This document shows positions 45,188-53,389 of a DNA stretch of 64,000 nucleotides, in pieces. The position numbers were made by a program, and so were the translations under genes. The stretch covers positions 48,316 through 112,315 of the forward strand of contig NZ_CANMQQ010000015.1 in the NCBI RefSeq assembly GCF_947500045.1. The letters run 5' to 3'. Every line of letters begins with the position of its first letter. Within the stretch, counting starts at the first letter, position 1. The notes beneath the pieces are model-generated. The model saw nothing but the letters and a program-made list of their open reading frames with translations, searched no databases and had not been told where the DNA came from. The DNA is from an uncultured Ruegeria sp. Lineage in GTDB: Bacteria; Pseudomonadota; Alphaproteobacteria; Rhodobacterales; Rhodobacteraceae.

Positions 45188-46210
45188 TCAACTGCTGTCC
45201 GAAAGCCGCCAGACATCCTGCTCACCAAACCCCCGGATTGCTCTTGCCCCGATGTTTTCAAGATCGAACTGGTCCTTCAAAACATTTGCCACTTCGTCCT
45301 GGACGCTGATTTCCATCGGCTCAGAAAACTCCTGCAGACGCGAGGCAAGGTTCACGGCGGGCCCGAATATGTCATAGACATATTTCTGAATTCCAACGAC
45401 CGAACCAACAACTGACCCCGAAGAAAGGCCGATGCGGCATTGCCACTGATGCGGATGGCTTAGGTTGCGACGCGTCAGATAGCGCACAAACCGAATGGCG
45501 GTGTTAGCGATTGCCTTGGCGTGATCTGGGGTTGGATCAGGCAACCCGGCAACTGTGATGTAGGCGTCGCCGATTGTCTTGATCCGCTCGCAGCCGAATT
45601 GCTCTCCGATACGGTCAAAGGCGCTGTAAATGTCGTTCAGTTCGGTGACGGTTACGCTGGGATCTTGCGAGGCAACCATTTCCGTAAAGCCCACAAAATC
45701 CAGCATCAGAACGGAGACCGGATTGTACAATTGCGGGGTTACAACACCGAAGGTTTTGTATTCCTCATAGACAGATCGAGGCATGATATTGAGCAGCAGT
45801 TTTTCCACTTGCTCTTTCTCGCGCTTGATCTCTCTGGTGTTGCGCTCAACCATCATCGAATAGGAATCGATCATGGATTCCAGCTCTTTGATGCGCGTGA
45901 TGTTTTGGCAAACCAGAACCAGCACATCGTCGTTTGTTGAGGTGAAATCGAGCGCGATTATCAGTGTTCTGCGTTTCTTCTTGAACCTGATTTCAGAGGT
46001 ATATCGCCCGCTTTCTGTAAGCGCAGTCTGCATTGCCCCAACATCCAGGTCAGGGAAAAGCTCCTGCAACTGATTTGGTTGGTTTTCGCTGCTGAACCAA
46101 TCGTCAAACGTATCATTGCGAAATCCGAATTGCAGCGTCCTGCTGTCCAGAAGCGCGACGCCCACACCGATTGCCCGCAGGAGCTGTTCATTGATGGCTT
46201 CAATCGTCAT
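45188..46210 (-). CDS. Soluble PAS-adenylate cyclase
   Basis: This 340-residue protein has an N-terminal PAS-like domain (about 7-105) and a signalling helix (about 107-145, IKELESMIDSYSMMVERNT). A class III cyclase domain follows (about 160-330). Metal residues are D171 (LMLDFVGFTEM) and D215. K211 (ERIKTIGDAYITVAG) with D280 (YVYDIFGPAVNLAS) forms the adenine-selecting pair of class IIIa enzymes. No membrane segment is seen, so it is cytosolic. It begins 3 nt after a truncated haemoglobin gene on the same strand, which suggests that O2 or NO bound by the globin is linked to cAMP output. Confidence 0.88.
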   Translation of the reverse strand: MTIEAINEQLLRAIGVGVALLDSRTLQFGFRNDTFDDWFSSENQPNQLQELFPDLDVGAMQTALTESGRYTSEIRFKKKRRTLIIALDFTSTNDDVLVLVCQNITRIKELESMIDSYSMMVERNTREIKREKEQVEKLLLNIMPRSVYEEYKTFGVVTPQLYNPVSVLMLDFVGFTEMVASQDPSVTVTELNDIYSAFDRIGEQFGCERIKTIGDAYITVAGLPDPTPDHAKAIANTAIRFVRYLTRRNLSHPHQWQCRIGLSSGSVVGSVVGIQKYVYDIFGPAVNLASRLQEFSEPMEISVQDEVANVLKDQFDLENIGARAIRGFGEQDVWRLSDSS

Positions 46211-46213
46211 GTG

Positions 46214-46573
46214 TCACCCGACAATCAAGGGGCGGCGTTTTGCGAACTCAGCGACAACTGCCTCAACGTCCTCATCAGCCATGCTGTGCTCACGCAAGGT
46301 GGCGCGAAGCACCACTTCGAGTTCGTCAAAATGCGCATCGTTGATATCGAGATGAGAATGCAGTTGTTTCAGCTGCTTGTCCGTATAAGACGCCGGTCCG
46401 CCAAGCAGGGAAGCAATGAATTTGGTCTGGTGATCAACCATCCGGGACATGTCGACCTCGTCGAAGAATGGCCCGATCTCGTCATTGTCGAGGAGGGTAT
46501 CGTAGAAGGAGAGGACGATCTTGCTCACTTGCGAAAATCCCCCGTACTTCTCATAGAGCGTGCGTTCAGCCAT
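46214..46573 (-). CDS. Group I truncated haemoglobin (TrHb1)
   Basis: This 119-residue protein shows the 2-on-2 globin pattern. LYEKYGGFSQVSKIVLSFY includes the B10 tyrosine Y24. The E-helix MVDHQTKFIASLLGGPASY has the GG-P turn. The proximal F8 histidine is H81 in INDAHFDELEVVL. Such globins bind O2, NO or CO and often detoxify NO. It lies 3 nt before the PAS-cyclase gene, so both are co-transcribed. It may sense gas for the cyclase, or control of both genes may simply be shared. Confidence 0.9.
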   Translation of the reverse strand: MAERTLYEKYGGFSQVSKIVLSFYDTLLDNDEIGPFFDEVDMSRMVDHQTKFIASLLGGPASYTDKQLKQLHSHLDINDAHFDELEVVLRATLREHSMADEDVEAVVAEFAKRRPLIVG

Positions 46574-46679
46574 AACAAAACCCTTTCAAACAAAGTACGA
46601 ATAGGGAAGCGCCCCTTGTTGAAGACTACAAATTCTAACCAGACCAATTCAAGTCCGCCTGCCAGTTTCTAGTTCATTG

Positions 46680-46706
46680 CGCCCTTCGGGGGATTTCCGA
46701 AGGGCG
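46680..46706. terminator. Hairpin downstream of the methyltransferase gene
   Basis: A 10-bp perfect stem (CGCCCTTCGG and complement) with a 7-nt loop lies 20 nt past the methyltransferase stop on the minus strand. It has no T-run on that strand. It probably separates that gene from the globin-cyclase pair. Confidence 0.55.
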
Positions 46707-46726
46707 TTCTGAGCCGTCAAATCGCT

Positions 46727-47557
46727 TCAGCGGCGCTCAATAATAATCTCGGCATACTCGGACGAGATGCAGAGAGAATCGTTGGTGGAAATGTCGAACT
46801 TGTCGATCAGCGCCATCATGTCGTTGCGCAATGCGGTCTGACCATCCGTATCCAAGGCCTTGAACGCTTTTTGCATGGGGCCATAAAACGTACGAAAGTA
46901 CTCCATGAAGTGCGCAGCCGAACGATAGCGGAACATGAAGTTCTTACGCTGGAATGATGCGACCTCACATTGAGTTCCAAACGTCTGATCAATCCATTCC
47001 CGATTTCCCCACATCGCCGGAGAGTTGACACCGGCGGGAGGCGGCACGTGCTTCCCAATCGTCTTGAACAGTTGCCCGATAAAGCTTTCCGGAGTCCAGT
47101 TGGCCATGCCGATCTTTCCGCCCGATTTAACAACACGCTGAAGCTCGGCCGCGGATTGCGCTTGATTGGGCGTGAACATAACGCCGAAAGTAGAGACAAC
47201 CGCGTCGAAAGACTGATCCTCGAAAGGCAGGTTTTCGGCGTCAGCGACCTTGTAGTTTACAAATAGACCTTCGGCTTGCGCACGTTTGCCGCTGGCTTCC
47301 AGCAGGCTTTCAACATAGTCGGTCGAGGTCACGTTGCAAAAGCGCCGTGCAAAGGCCAAAGTCGCGTTTCCATTACCCGCAGCCACATCAAGGATTGTGG
47401 AGTCCGCACACATATCCATGGCTTCGGCAAGCTCTTCACCGGTTATTTGCAGCGTCACTCCGACTTTGCTGTAGTCACCGGACCCCCAGGCCGCGTTCTG
47501 TTTTGCTTTGATTGCAGTGAAGTCTGCTGTTTGAGCGATAGTTGATTGAATGCCCAT
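46727..47557 (-). CDS. Class I SAM-dependent methyltransferase
   Basis: This 276-residue protein carries the SAM-binding motif I ILDVAAGNGNATLAFARR (about residues 55-72), an acidic ribose-binding residue at STDYVESLL and motif IV FDAVVSTFGVMFTPN. It resembles UbiE-type small-molecule methyltransferases. The C-terminal half has many aromatic residues (FMFRYRSAAHFMEYFRTFYG), forming a likely substrate lid. A ribosome site (GGAGGAT) precedes it. It follows the alpha/beta hydrolase after 78 nt with a hairpin between. Substrate unknown. Confidence 0.85.
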   Translation of the reverse strand: MGIQSTIAQTADFTAIKAKQNAAWGSGDYSKVGVTLQITGEELAEAMDMCADSTILDVAAGNGNATLAFARRFCNVTSTDYVESLLEASGKRAQAEGLFVNYKVADAENLPFEDQSFDAVVSTFGVMFTPNQAQSAAELQRVVKSGGKIGMANWTPESFIGQLFKTIGKHVPPPAGVNSPAMWGNREWIDQTFGTQCEVASFQRKNFMFRYRSAAHFMEYFRTFYGPMQKAFKALDTDGQTALRNDMMALIDKFDISTNDSLCISSEYAEIIIERR

Positions 47558-47610
47558 GATTGATATCCTCCGGGTGTTTTGCTGGACTTAGATCAGCGGT
47601 TTTAAAGAGT

Positions 47611-47631
47611 GTCGCATCCTTTGAATGCGAC
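47611..47631. terminator. Hairpin between the hydrolase and methyltransferase genes
   Basis: A 7-bp perfect stem, GTCGCAT/ATGCGAC, with a 7-nt loop lies just after the hydrolase stop on the minus strand, followed by ACTCTTTAAAA. It could attenuate transcription into the methyltransferase gene. Confidence 0.45.
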
Positions 47632-47635
47632 TGGT

Positions 47636-48475
47636 TTATGCGGCTTCGACATGTGGCCAGCTGAAGTCGACGGTCGGCCGTTCGGCGTTGGCAACGTGTT
47701 CGAATATTCTTGAATTGACCCATTCTGGCTGAAAGATCGGTGCCATGTGCCCAAGTTCTGGCAGCAGGGCGATACGTGCATTGGGCAACGCCTTTGCGAT
47801 GGCCACGGCCACATGCTGTGCGATCCCTGGGGATTCCAGACCTGTCATCACCAGGGCAGGCATCGTGAGATCGGACAGGTCCTTTAACGTCCAGCTCTCA
47901 GCGAACCCATTGGCAAAGTCGCTCATTACTGATGAGATCAGGCCGGCGAACTTTTGTCTGGCCTTTACGGGCAGGTTGTCCCAAAATCCGTCACCGTTCC
48001 AGAAATCAAGGAAGTGCCGCATTCCCGCAGGCGCATCACCCTCTGCCGCAGCCGCAGTAACCTGCCCCGACAAAAGCTTGATCTGTTGAAACAGGCGACG
48101 ACCCTTGTTGTTCCCATGATTCAGAAAGTGAAAAGCTGCCGGTTCATAAACTGTCAGGCTTTTGACCAGATCAGGGCGCATCAAGGCAATCTTGATCGCG
48201 ATCCCGCCGCCATTCGAATGACCGACAAGATGGACAGCGCGGCCCAGCTTTTCAATTTTCTTGATCACGGAGGCCGCCGAAATTGCCGCCCCTGTTTGAG
48301 TGTGATCACCAACCAATGGGGCACGACCGTAGCCGGGCAGATCAAAGGCATGAACATCAAAGCGACCTTCGAGATCGTCCATCAGTTGGTTCCATTGTGC
48401 GCCGCTGGACGCAGAGGAATGCAATGCGACAATCGGTGCATTGTTTGCTTCTGTAGACCTAAATGAAATCGTCAT
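47636..48475 (-). CDS. Alpha/beta-hydrolase fold protein
   Basis: This 279-residue protein has the alpha/beta hydrolase core. The oxyanion region is IVALHSSASSGAQW and the nucleophile elbow is LVGHSNGGG, with S87. A candidate catalytic histidine lies in LPELGHMAP near the C terminus, and an acidic residue lies between. No signal peptide is seen, so it is cytosolic. It may be an esterase, lactonase or C-C hydrolase. It is divergent from the hybrid kinase across a 247-bp region with repeated TGAAACA heptamers, two of which face it, so it may be controlled by that two-component system. Confidence 0.83.
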   Translation of the reverse strand: MTISFRSTEANNAPIVALHSSASSGAQWNQLMDDLEGRFDVHAFDLPGYGRAPLVGDHTQTGAAISAASVIKKIEKLGRAVHLVGHSNGGGIAIKIALMRPDLVKSLTVYEPAAFHFLNHGNNKGRRLFQQIKLLSGQVTAAAAEGDAPAGMRHFLDFWNGDGFWDNLPVKARQKFAGLISSVMSDFANGFAESWTLKDLSDLTMPALVMTGLESPGIAQHVAVAIAKALPNARIALLPELGHMAPIFQPEWVNSRIFEHVANAERPTVDFSWPHVEAA

Positions 48476-48522
48476 TGTCTTTACTCACTTGCGTTTGTGA
48501 TGAGTAGAAACTGGACGTTCAT

Positions 48523-48701
48523 TGTTTCATTGCAATTTCCGAAATAGGCGCAACATGTTTCAGTTGTTGCTCTGTGAAGCAGTTCACACAACGCGCTATC
48601 TGTCTTTAGAACATGGGAAATTATGACTGAATTTGGTTTGGCACTGACTGATTTGAAACAATTGAAACACTAGATGCAGATTTTGAAATGGCGCTGAAAC
48701 A
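48523..48701. repeat. Array of five TGAAACA heptamers between hydrolase and kinase genes
   Basis: TGTTTCA occurs at 48523-48529 and 48556-48562; TGAAACA occurs at 48654-48660, 48663-48669 and 48695-48701. Copies on each side face their nearest gene. Spacings of 33, 9 and 32 bp correspond to about three, one and three helical turns. The layout suggests a binding array, plausibly for the OmpR-type regulator encoded at 50959. Confidence 0.6.
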
Positions 48702-48722
48702 ATGATACCGTAAAAAAACAGG

Positions 48723-50966
48723 ATGACGGTGGACATGGCGAACGATTTTCAGGAAATCGAGAAGGCACGAGACCTCCTGCGCGATGCAATCGAGTCTCTC
48801 AAGGAAGGGTTCGCCCTGTATGATGACGACCGTCGTCTCGTGATGTTTAACCAACGCTATGCAGAGATGAACAAAGGGGTCTCGGACCTATTGAAGCCGG
48901 GTCTGGACTGGGAAATCCTGATGCGTGAAACGGCGCGTCGCGGGATTTATGCTGATGCGATCGGCAATGAGGAGCATTGGGTCTCTGACCGGTTGGCCAA
49001 CGGTATCGAGTTCATTCAGGATTATGAATTGGCCGAAACTGACGGGCGGACCTATCTGGTTTCCGTCCATCCCACCCATCTGGGCGGATTTGTTGTCACG
49101 CGCGAGGATATTACAGAACGCAAACAAGCCGAGGCCGAGGAGCGCGACGGGGATCTGCTGATCAGAAAAGTGCTGGATGCCAGTTCTGCAGTGGTAACAA
49201 TGGCGCGGATCGGTGATGGCCAGATCCTGTATCGCACGCCCGCGGCCCTGCAAATGTTTGGTGCAGCCAAATCTGCCCGTGAGCATTATGCCAACCCCGA
49301 CGAGCGCGCAGATTTTGTGACCTTGCTGTTGGCGGACGGTCGTGTTGATAACTTCAAGCTTGATCTGCTCAACGCCAACGGAAAGGTGTTTCCAGCTTCA
49401 ATTTCTTCGCAGCTGATAGATTACAAAGGCGAAGAAGTCATCGTGACCAGCATTATTGATCTCACGGTCCAAAAGGAAGCTGACGCTCTGATCAGGCAAG
49501 TAATGGAAGCTTATCCGGCCGCCATTAATATGACCCATGCCGAAACGGGTGAGGTTTTGTTCGCCACACCGGAAATCAAGGCCCTGTTTGGCCCTGCCCG
49601 CAATTCCAAATCCTATTATGCCGATCCTTCGGAGCGTCAGCGATACCTGAAAGACCTTCGGGCTGCAGGGTCTCTTAAAGATCGGCGGATGGAATTCATT
49701 GATTCAGGCGGAAGAAAATTCTGGGGCGCAGATTCATCGCGCTTGATCGAATTCAATGGCGAAGAAGTCATAGTTTCAAACACCCGTGACCTTACAGATG
49801 AGCTGGCGATTGAAGAAGAGCTTGCGAAGCAACGAGAGATGCTTTTCCAGAATGAGAAAATGTCAGCACTTGGCGAACTGCTGGCCGGAGTGGCCCATGA
49901 GCTCAACAATCCGCTTTCGGTGGTTGTGGGTCACTCTCTTATGCTCAAGGAAGAGATCTCCGATCCAGATTTGACGGTCAGGATCGAAAAGATCAGCAAC
50001 GCGGCGGAACGGTGTGCAAAGATCGTTAAAACCTTTCTTGCGATGGCGCGCCAGCAACCCAGCAATATCGAAGATGTAGATGTTGCCGGGTTGGTTACGA
50101 CCGCTGCGGACGTCGTAGGTTACGGCACTCCATCAGATGGTATTCGCATCCGGCAGAGTATTCCGGCGGACCTGCCCCCTATCGCCGCTGATGCGGATCA
50201 GATCACTCAGGTTATTATCAATCTAATCATCAACGCTGAACAGGCGATGACGGCATCAGGTTGCGGTGATCTTATCGAGCTTACAGCAGAATTAAGCCCT
50301 GCAACAGGCATGGTGGAGCTGGCGGTAAAGGACAATGGTCCTGGCATTCCCAAAGCCATTCGCGCACGCATCTTTGAGCCCTTCTTTACGACCAAAGAAG
50401 TAGGTGAAGGCACCGGCATTGGCCTTGCATTTTGCCACCGAATTATTCTGTCTCACGGTGGTCAGATCAGACTTGATCCGAGTGATAGAACAGGCACCTG
50501 CATGCGGATTCTGCTACCGATTGGAACCCGACAGGAAGCGGCCGAAAACGAACCAGTCGACCCGATTTCTGCGTCGTTAAATCTAAGGGCCTTGGTGGTA
50601 GATGATGAAATCGAAGTCGGTGAGTTACACGCCGAAATACTGAGAAGAGACGGCTTTGACGTTGATGTCGTTTCTTCTGGTGAAGATGCGTTACGTAATC
50701 TTCGTTCACAAAACTACGACATATTCCTGAGCGATCTGAATATGCCGGGTGTCGATGGGCGAAGAATCTATGAAGCCTTGGTCGCCGATTTCCCGGAGAT
50801 GCTGGACAGAACAGCCTATGTAACCGGTGATACGATGGGGCAAGCCTCACAAGGGTTGCTCAGCGAGTCTGGGCTGCCGCATATCGAAAAACCCGTTTCC
50901 CCTTTGGAACTAAGAACCCTCGTCGGCAATTTGCTCGCCGATCGGAAGGAAGCATCCGATGGATAA
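48723..50966 (+). CDS. PAS-domain hybrid histidine kinase with C-terminal receiver
   Basis: This 747-residue cytosolic sensor kinase has no membrane segments. The first PAS-type domain (about 20-135: EGFALYDDDRRLVMFNQRYA) is followed by two related PAS domains (about 145-255 and 260-370). The HisKA domain has the phosphorylated H392 in GVAHELNNPLSVV. The ATPase domain has NLIINAEQAM, DNGPGIP and GTGIGLAFCHR. The receiver (about 615-740) has acceptor D671 in FLSDLNMPGVDG. A second ATG at 48735 could be the true start. It overlaps the response-regulator gene by 8 nt. The signal is unknown; the PAS domains could bind a ligand or cofactor. Confidence 0.9.
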   Translation: MTVDMANDFQEIEKARDLLRDAIESLKEGFALYDDDRRLVMFNQRYAEMNKGVSDLLKPGLDWEILMRETARRGIYADAIGNEEHWVSDRLANGIEFIQDYELAETDGRTYLVSVHPTHLGGFVVTREDITERKQAEAEERDGDLLIRKVLDASSAVVTMARIGDGQILYRTPAALQMFGAAKSAREHYANPDERADFVTLLLADGRVDNFKLDLLNANGKVFPASISSQLIDYKGEEVIVTSIIDLTVQKEADALIRQVMEAYPAAINMTHAETGEVLFATPEIKALFGPARNSKSYYADPSERQRYLKDLRAAGSLKDRRMEFIDSGGRKFWGADSSRLIEFNGEEVIVSNTRDLTDELAIEEELAKQREMLFQNEKMSALGELLAGVAHELNNPLSVVVGHSLMLKEEISDPDLTVRIEKISNAAERCAKIVKTFLAMARQQPSNIEDVDVAGLVTTAADVVGYGTPSDGIRIRQSIPADLPPIAADADQITQVIINLIINAEQAMTASGCGDLIELTAELSPATGMVELAVKDNGPGIPKAIRARIFEPFFTTKEVGEGTGIGLAFCHRIILSHGGQIRLDPSDRTGTCMRILLPIGTRQEAAENEPVDPISASLNLRALVVDDEIEVGELHAEILRRDGFDVDVVSSGEDALRNLRSQNYDIFLSDLNMPGVDGRRIYEALVADFPEMLDRTAYVTGDTMGQASQGLLSESGLPHIEKPVSPLELRTLVGNLLADRKEASDG

Positions 50967-51672
50967 TCAAAAAACCCATATCCTGGTATGCGATGACGAA
51001 GTCGACGTGCGCGAAATGCTTCAGGAATATCTTGGCAAACGCGGGTACAAGGTTTCAGCGGCCTCGGGCGGAGACGCGCTTCGGCAGATACTTTCGATCA
51101 ACGCGGTGGACGTCATCGTCATGGATATCAACATGCCAAAGGAAGATGGTCTTTCGGTTCTAAGATCATTGCGCCCCGACGATACAACGCCCGTCATAAT
51201 GCTGACCGCGGCAGGCGATGTGGTTGATCGCATTGTCGGGCTGGAAATGGGTGCGGACGATTATCTGGGCAAACCCGTCGACCTTCGGGAACTCGAAGCC
51301 CGGATCAAGGCGATCCTTCGGCGCGAAGCCATTCACGAGACAACGACCAAGGAAAACCCAGACATAAACGGCGCACCCTTTGGCGAATTCACGTTGGATA
51401 AAGACGCGGCCAAACTTTTGGCGGCCGATGGGTCCGAAGTTCAGTTGACGGCAATGGAATACAGCCTGATCAAGGTTTTCGCAGAAAACAAAGGGCGCGT
51501 TTTGAACCGGGATCAGCTTCTGGAACAGGCGCATGACCGATCCTGGGACCCATTCGATCGCAGCATCGATATCAGGATTTCCCGGCTGCGTCGAAAGCTC
51601 GAAACTAACCCGGAAAAGCCCGAGATCATCAGAACCGTGCGTGGCATCGGATATCTGTATGACCCAAAGTGA
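50959..51672 (+). CDS. OmpR-family response regulator
   Basis: This 237-residue protein has a receiver domain (about 6-120) with acidic pocket D12/D13, acceptor D56 in VIVMDINMPKEDG, and K106 in YLGKPVD. A winged-helix DNA-binding domain (about 140-235) follows with LTAMEYSLIKVFAENKGRVL and SIDIRISRLRRKLE. It overlaps the hybrid kinase gene by 8 nt, so they form a cognate pair. OmpR-type proteins bind repeated short direct sites, which fits the TGAAACA array upstream of the kinase. The P450 gene 137 nt downstream may be another target. Confidence 0.92.
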   Translation: MDNQKTHILVCDDEVDVREMLQEYLGKRGYKVSAASGGDALRQILSINAVDVIVMDINMPKEDGLSVLRSLRPDDTTPVIMLTAAGDVVDRIVGLEMGADDYLGKPVDLRELEARIKAILRREAIHETTTKENPDINGAPFGEFTLDKDAAKLLAADGSEVQLTAMEYSLIKVFAENKGRVLNRDQLLEQAHDRSWDPFDRSIDIRISRLRRKLETNPEKPEIIRTVRGIGYLYDPK

Positions 51673-51809
51673 ATGCCCCTTTTGATAGTCTTCGTGCTAG
51701 AATAGATGTGGGCCACTGCCTATGAACCAGCATTTTGGCCCATTGTAGCGGCGCGAATGTCTGACCTGAGACACGCGTTGGAACACTGAGCGCACCGGGG
51801 TCAACCAGT

Positions 51810-53009
51810 ATGCTATCAATGTCCGAACTTCCCGAACTGGACTTCTCGTCGGAAGAATATCAAAAGCACCCGTTTGAAACTCTGGCCGAACTTGCACGCA
51901 AATGGCGCGTGGCGCGCAGTAAACGCGGTGTGGAAATTCTGGACTACGATCTCTGCCGCAACATGATCTTGGATCGCCGGTTTGGCACCGGGCATCCAAG
52001 ATTGATGCATCTTTTGGGCCTGCCAGAAGGCCGCGCCTTAAACTACAAACGTGAATCCATATCTTTCTATAACCGGGGCGATAAGCGGCGCAAACTGCGG
52101 CAGCCGATTGCGCGCCTCATGAGCCCGCACGCCTCTGAGGCGTTTCGACAGGACATCAAAAGTGTAATCGCCGACATAATTTCAGACATCCCGACACACT
52201 CAAGTGTCGACCTGATTGCGAGGCTTTGTGATCCCACGCCCTCGCAGGTCTATTGTTATTGGGTCGGTGCGAACAAAGAAGATGCATCCTACATCGCCAG
52301 AACATCACACACAGTTCAGCAGGTTCACACGCGAAATCCCGAAAAAACGCCGGAAATTGTCGAAGCGTTTGACAGCCTGCTCGATTATGCAGAGGCCCGT
52401 ATTGCTGCAGCAAGAAAGGCCCCTACTGACAATTTGATTTCGGATTTGGTCCGTGCGGCAGACAATGGCGAGTTTACGGATGACGATCTTCGGAACTGGA
52501 TAATCAAACTGGCTGAAGCGAACACTGACAACTCGTCTCATCAAATTGCGAGCACCATTATCGAACTGGCCTCACGACCCACAATCTGGCAACGGTTGGG
52601 CGAGGATCCTGACGCAATTCCAACCGCCGTGAATGAGGTTATGCGTATTCATCCGCGTTCGATCTCAACCTCTCGCGAAGCACTGGAAGATGTCGAGATC
52701 GAAGGTGTGCATATCGCCAAGGGCACGCCGGTTTTTGCAAATATCGGAGCCGCGCATTGGGATGAACGCTACTATCCAGAGCCTGAAAAGTTCTCTCTGG
52801 AGCGTGGTGGGCAACCGGCTCATCTGAATTTCGGGGGCGGCGTATTCTCTTGCCTGGGACGCTATGCGATCACGATCGAAGTCGAAGAGGTTGTCCGCCA
52901 CATGACAAAAGCCTTCCCACGTATCCGATTGGACAAGGCAGAATTCAGCCATTCACCCATGTTTACTGATGTGATCGAACTGCGCGCAACACTTGCCCCT
53001 TTTGAATAA
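51810..53009 (+). CDS. Cytochrome P450 with atypical I-helix
   Basis: This 399-residue soluble bacterial P450 has the haem-binding segment FGGGVFSCLGRYA (thiolate C348) and the ExxR motif E276-V-M-R279. The oxygen-activating I-helix is unusual: LAEANTDNSSHQ replaces the consensus AGxDTT, so the conserved glycine is N238 and the conserved threonine is N241, while acidic D240 remains. Such changes occur in P450s that rely on substrate for proton delivery or have special reactions. No ferredoxin or reductase is adjacent. ATG at 51819 is an alternative start. The substrate is unknown. It lies after the two-component genes in the same direction. Confidence 0.85.
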   Translation: MLSMSELPELDFSSEEYQKHPFETLAELARKWRVARSKRGVEILDYDLCRNMILDRRFGTGHPRLMHLLGLPEGRALNYKRESISFYNRGDKRRKLRQPIARLMSPHASEAFRQDIKSVIADIISDIPTHSSVDLIARLCDPTPSQVYCYWVGANKEDASYIARTSHTVQQVHTRNPEKTPEIVEAFDSLLDYAEARIAAARKAPTDNLISDLVRAADNGEFTDDDLRNWIIKLAEANTDNSSHQIASTIIELASRPTIWQRLGEDPDAIPTAVNEVMRIHPRSISTSREALEDVEIEGVHIAKGTPVFANIGAAHWDERYYPEPEKFSLERGGQPAHLNFGGGVFSCLGRYAITIEVEEVVRHMTKAFPRIRLDKAEFSHSPMFTDVIELRATLAPFE

Positions 53010-53278
53010 GCCCTCCAATAAATCTGCGACATAGCTATCATTCGGGCATCGTATAGTTGGCGAGACGTACCAATTTGGGCAATGGCCGCATTCCGCACCA
53101 CTACAATTTCGTTCGAAACCATCAATGCTTCTCCCTGATCGTACGTTAAATAAGCGCCCGTCAGACCTAGGTCTTGTTGTTGCGGGCGTCATCGGAGCGC
53201 CGCCGTTTTTTCGCTGGGATATCAATATCTGGGATTCAAAGGTTCTGCGCCAGGACGAGTCCGCCACCATGGACCCCG

Positions 53279-53389
53279 CTTAACGAATTTGCCTGGCCAC
53301 AAATCAGCTTGATCCTAGTTGTCATTCTCGTTGCCCTAATGATAAGCGAATGGCTCTGTGCCAAAGTACAGGGGCGATCATTTGACTAA
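53279..53389 (+). pseudogene. Remnant of a PhnE-type ABC permease C terminus
   Basis: An open stretch encodes NEFAWPQISLILVVILVALM, then ISEWLCAKVQGRSFD and a stop. It looks like the last membrane helix and basic tail of a PhnE-type permease, compare the end of the intact phnE2 (MFMDWLSGKLRTKL). No transporter core precedes it. The preceding 270 bp (53010-53278) hold only short unrelated frames, one of 52 residues from 53125. It ends inside the start of the HAD gene, as in a former phnE-HAD operon. A deletion probably removed the rest. Confidence 0.5.

Noticed and set aside
53125..53283. 52-codon plus-strand frame between the P450 and HAD genes
   Set aside because: It has no recognisable domain or ribosome site; it probably lies in decayed sequence before the phnE remnant.
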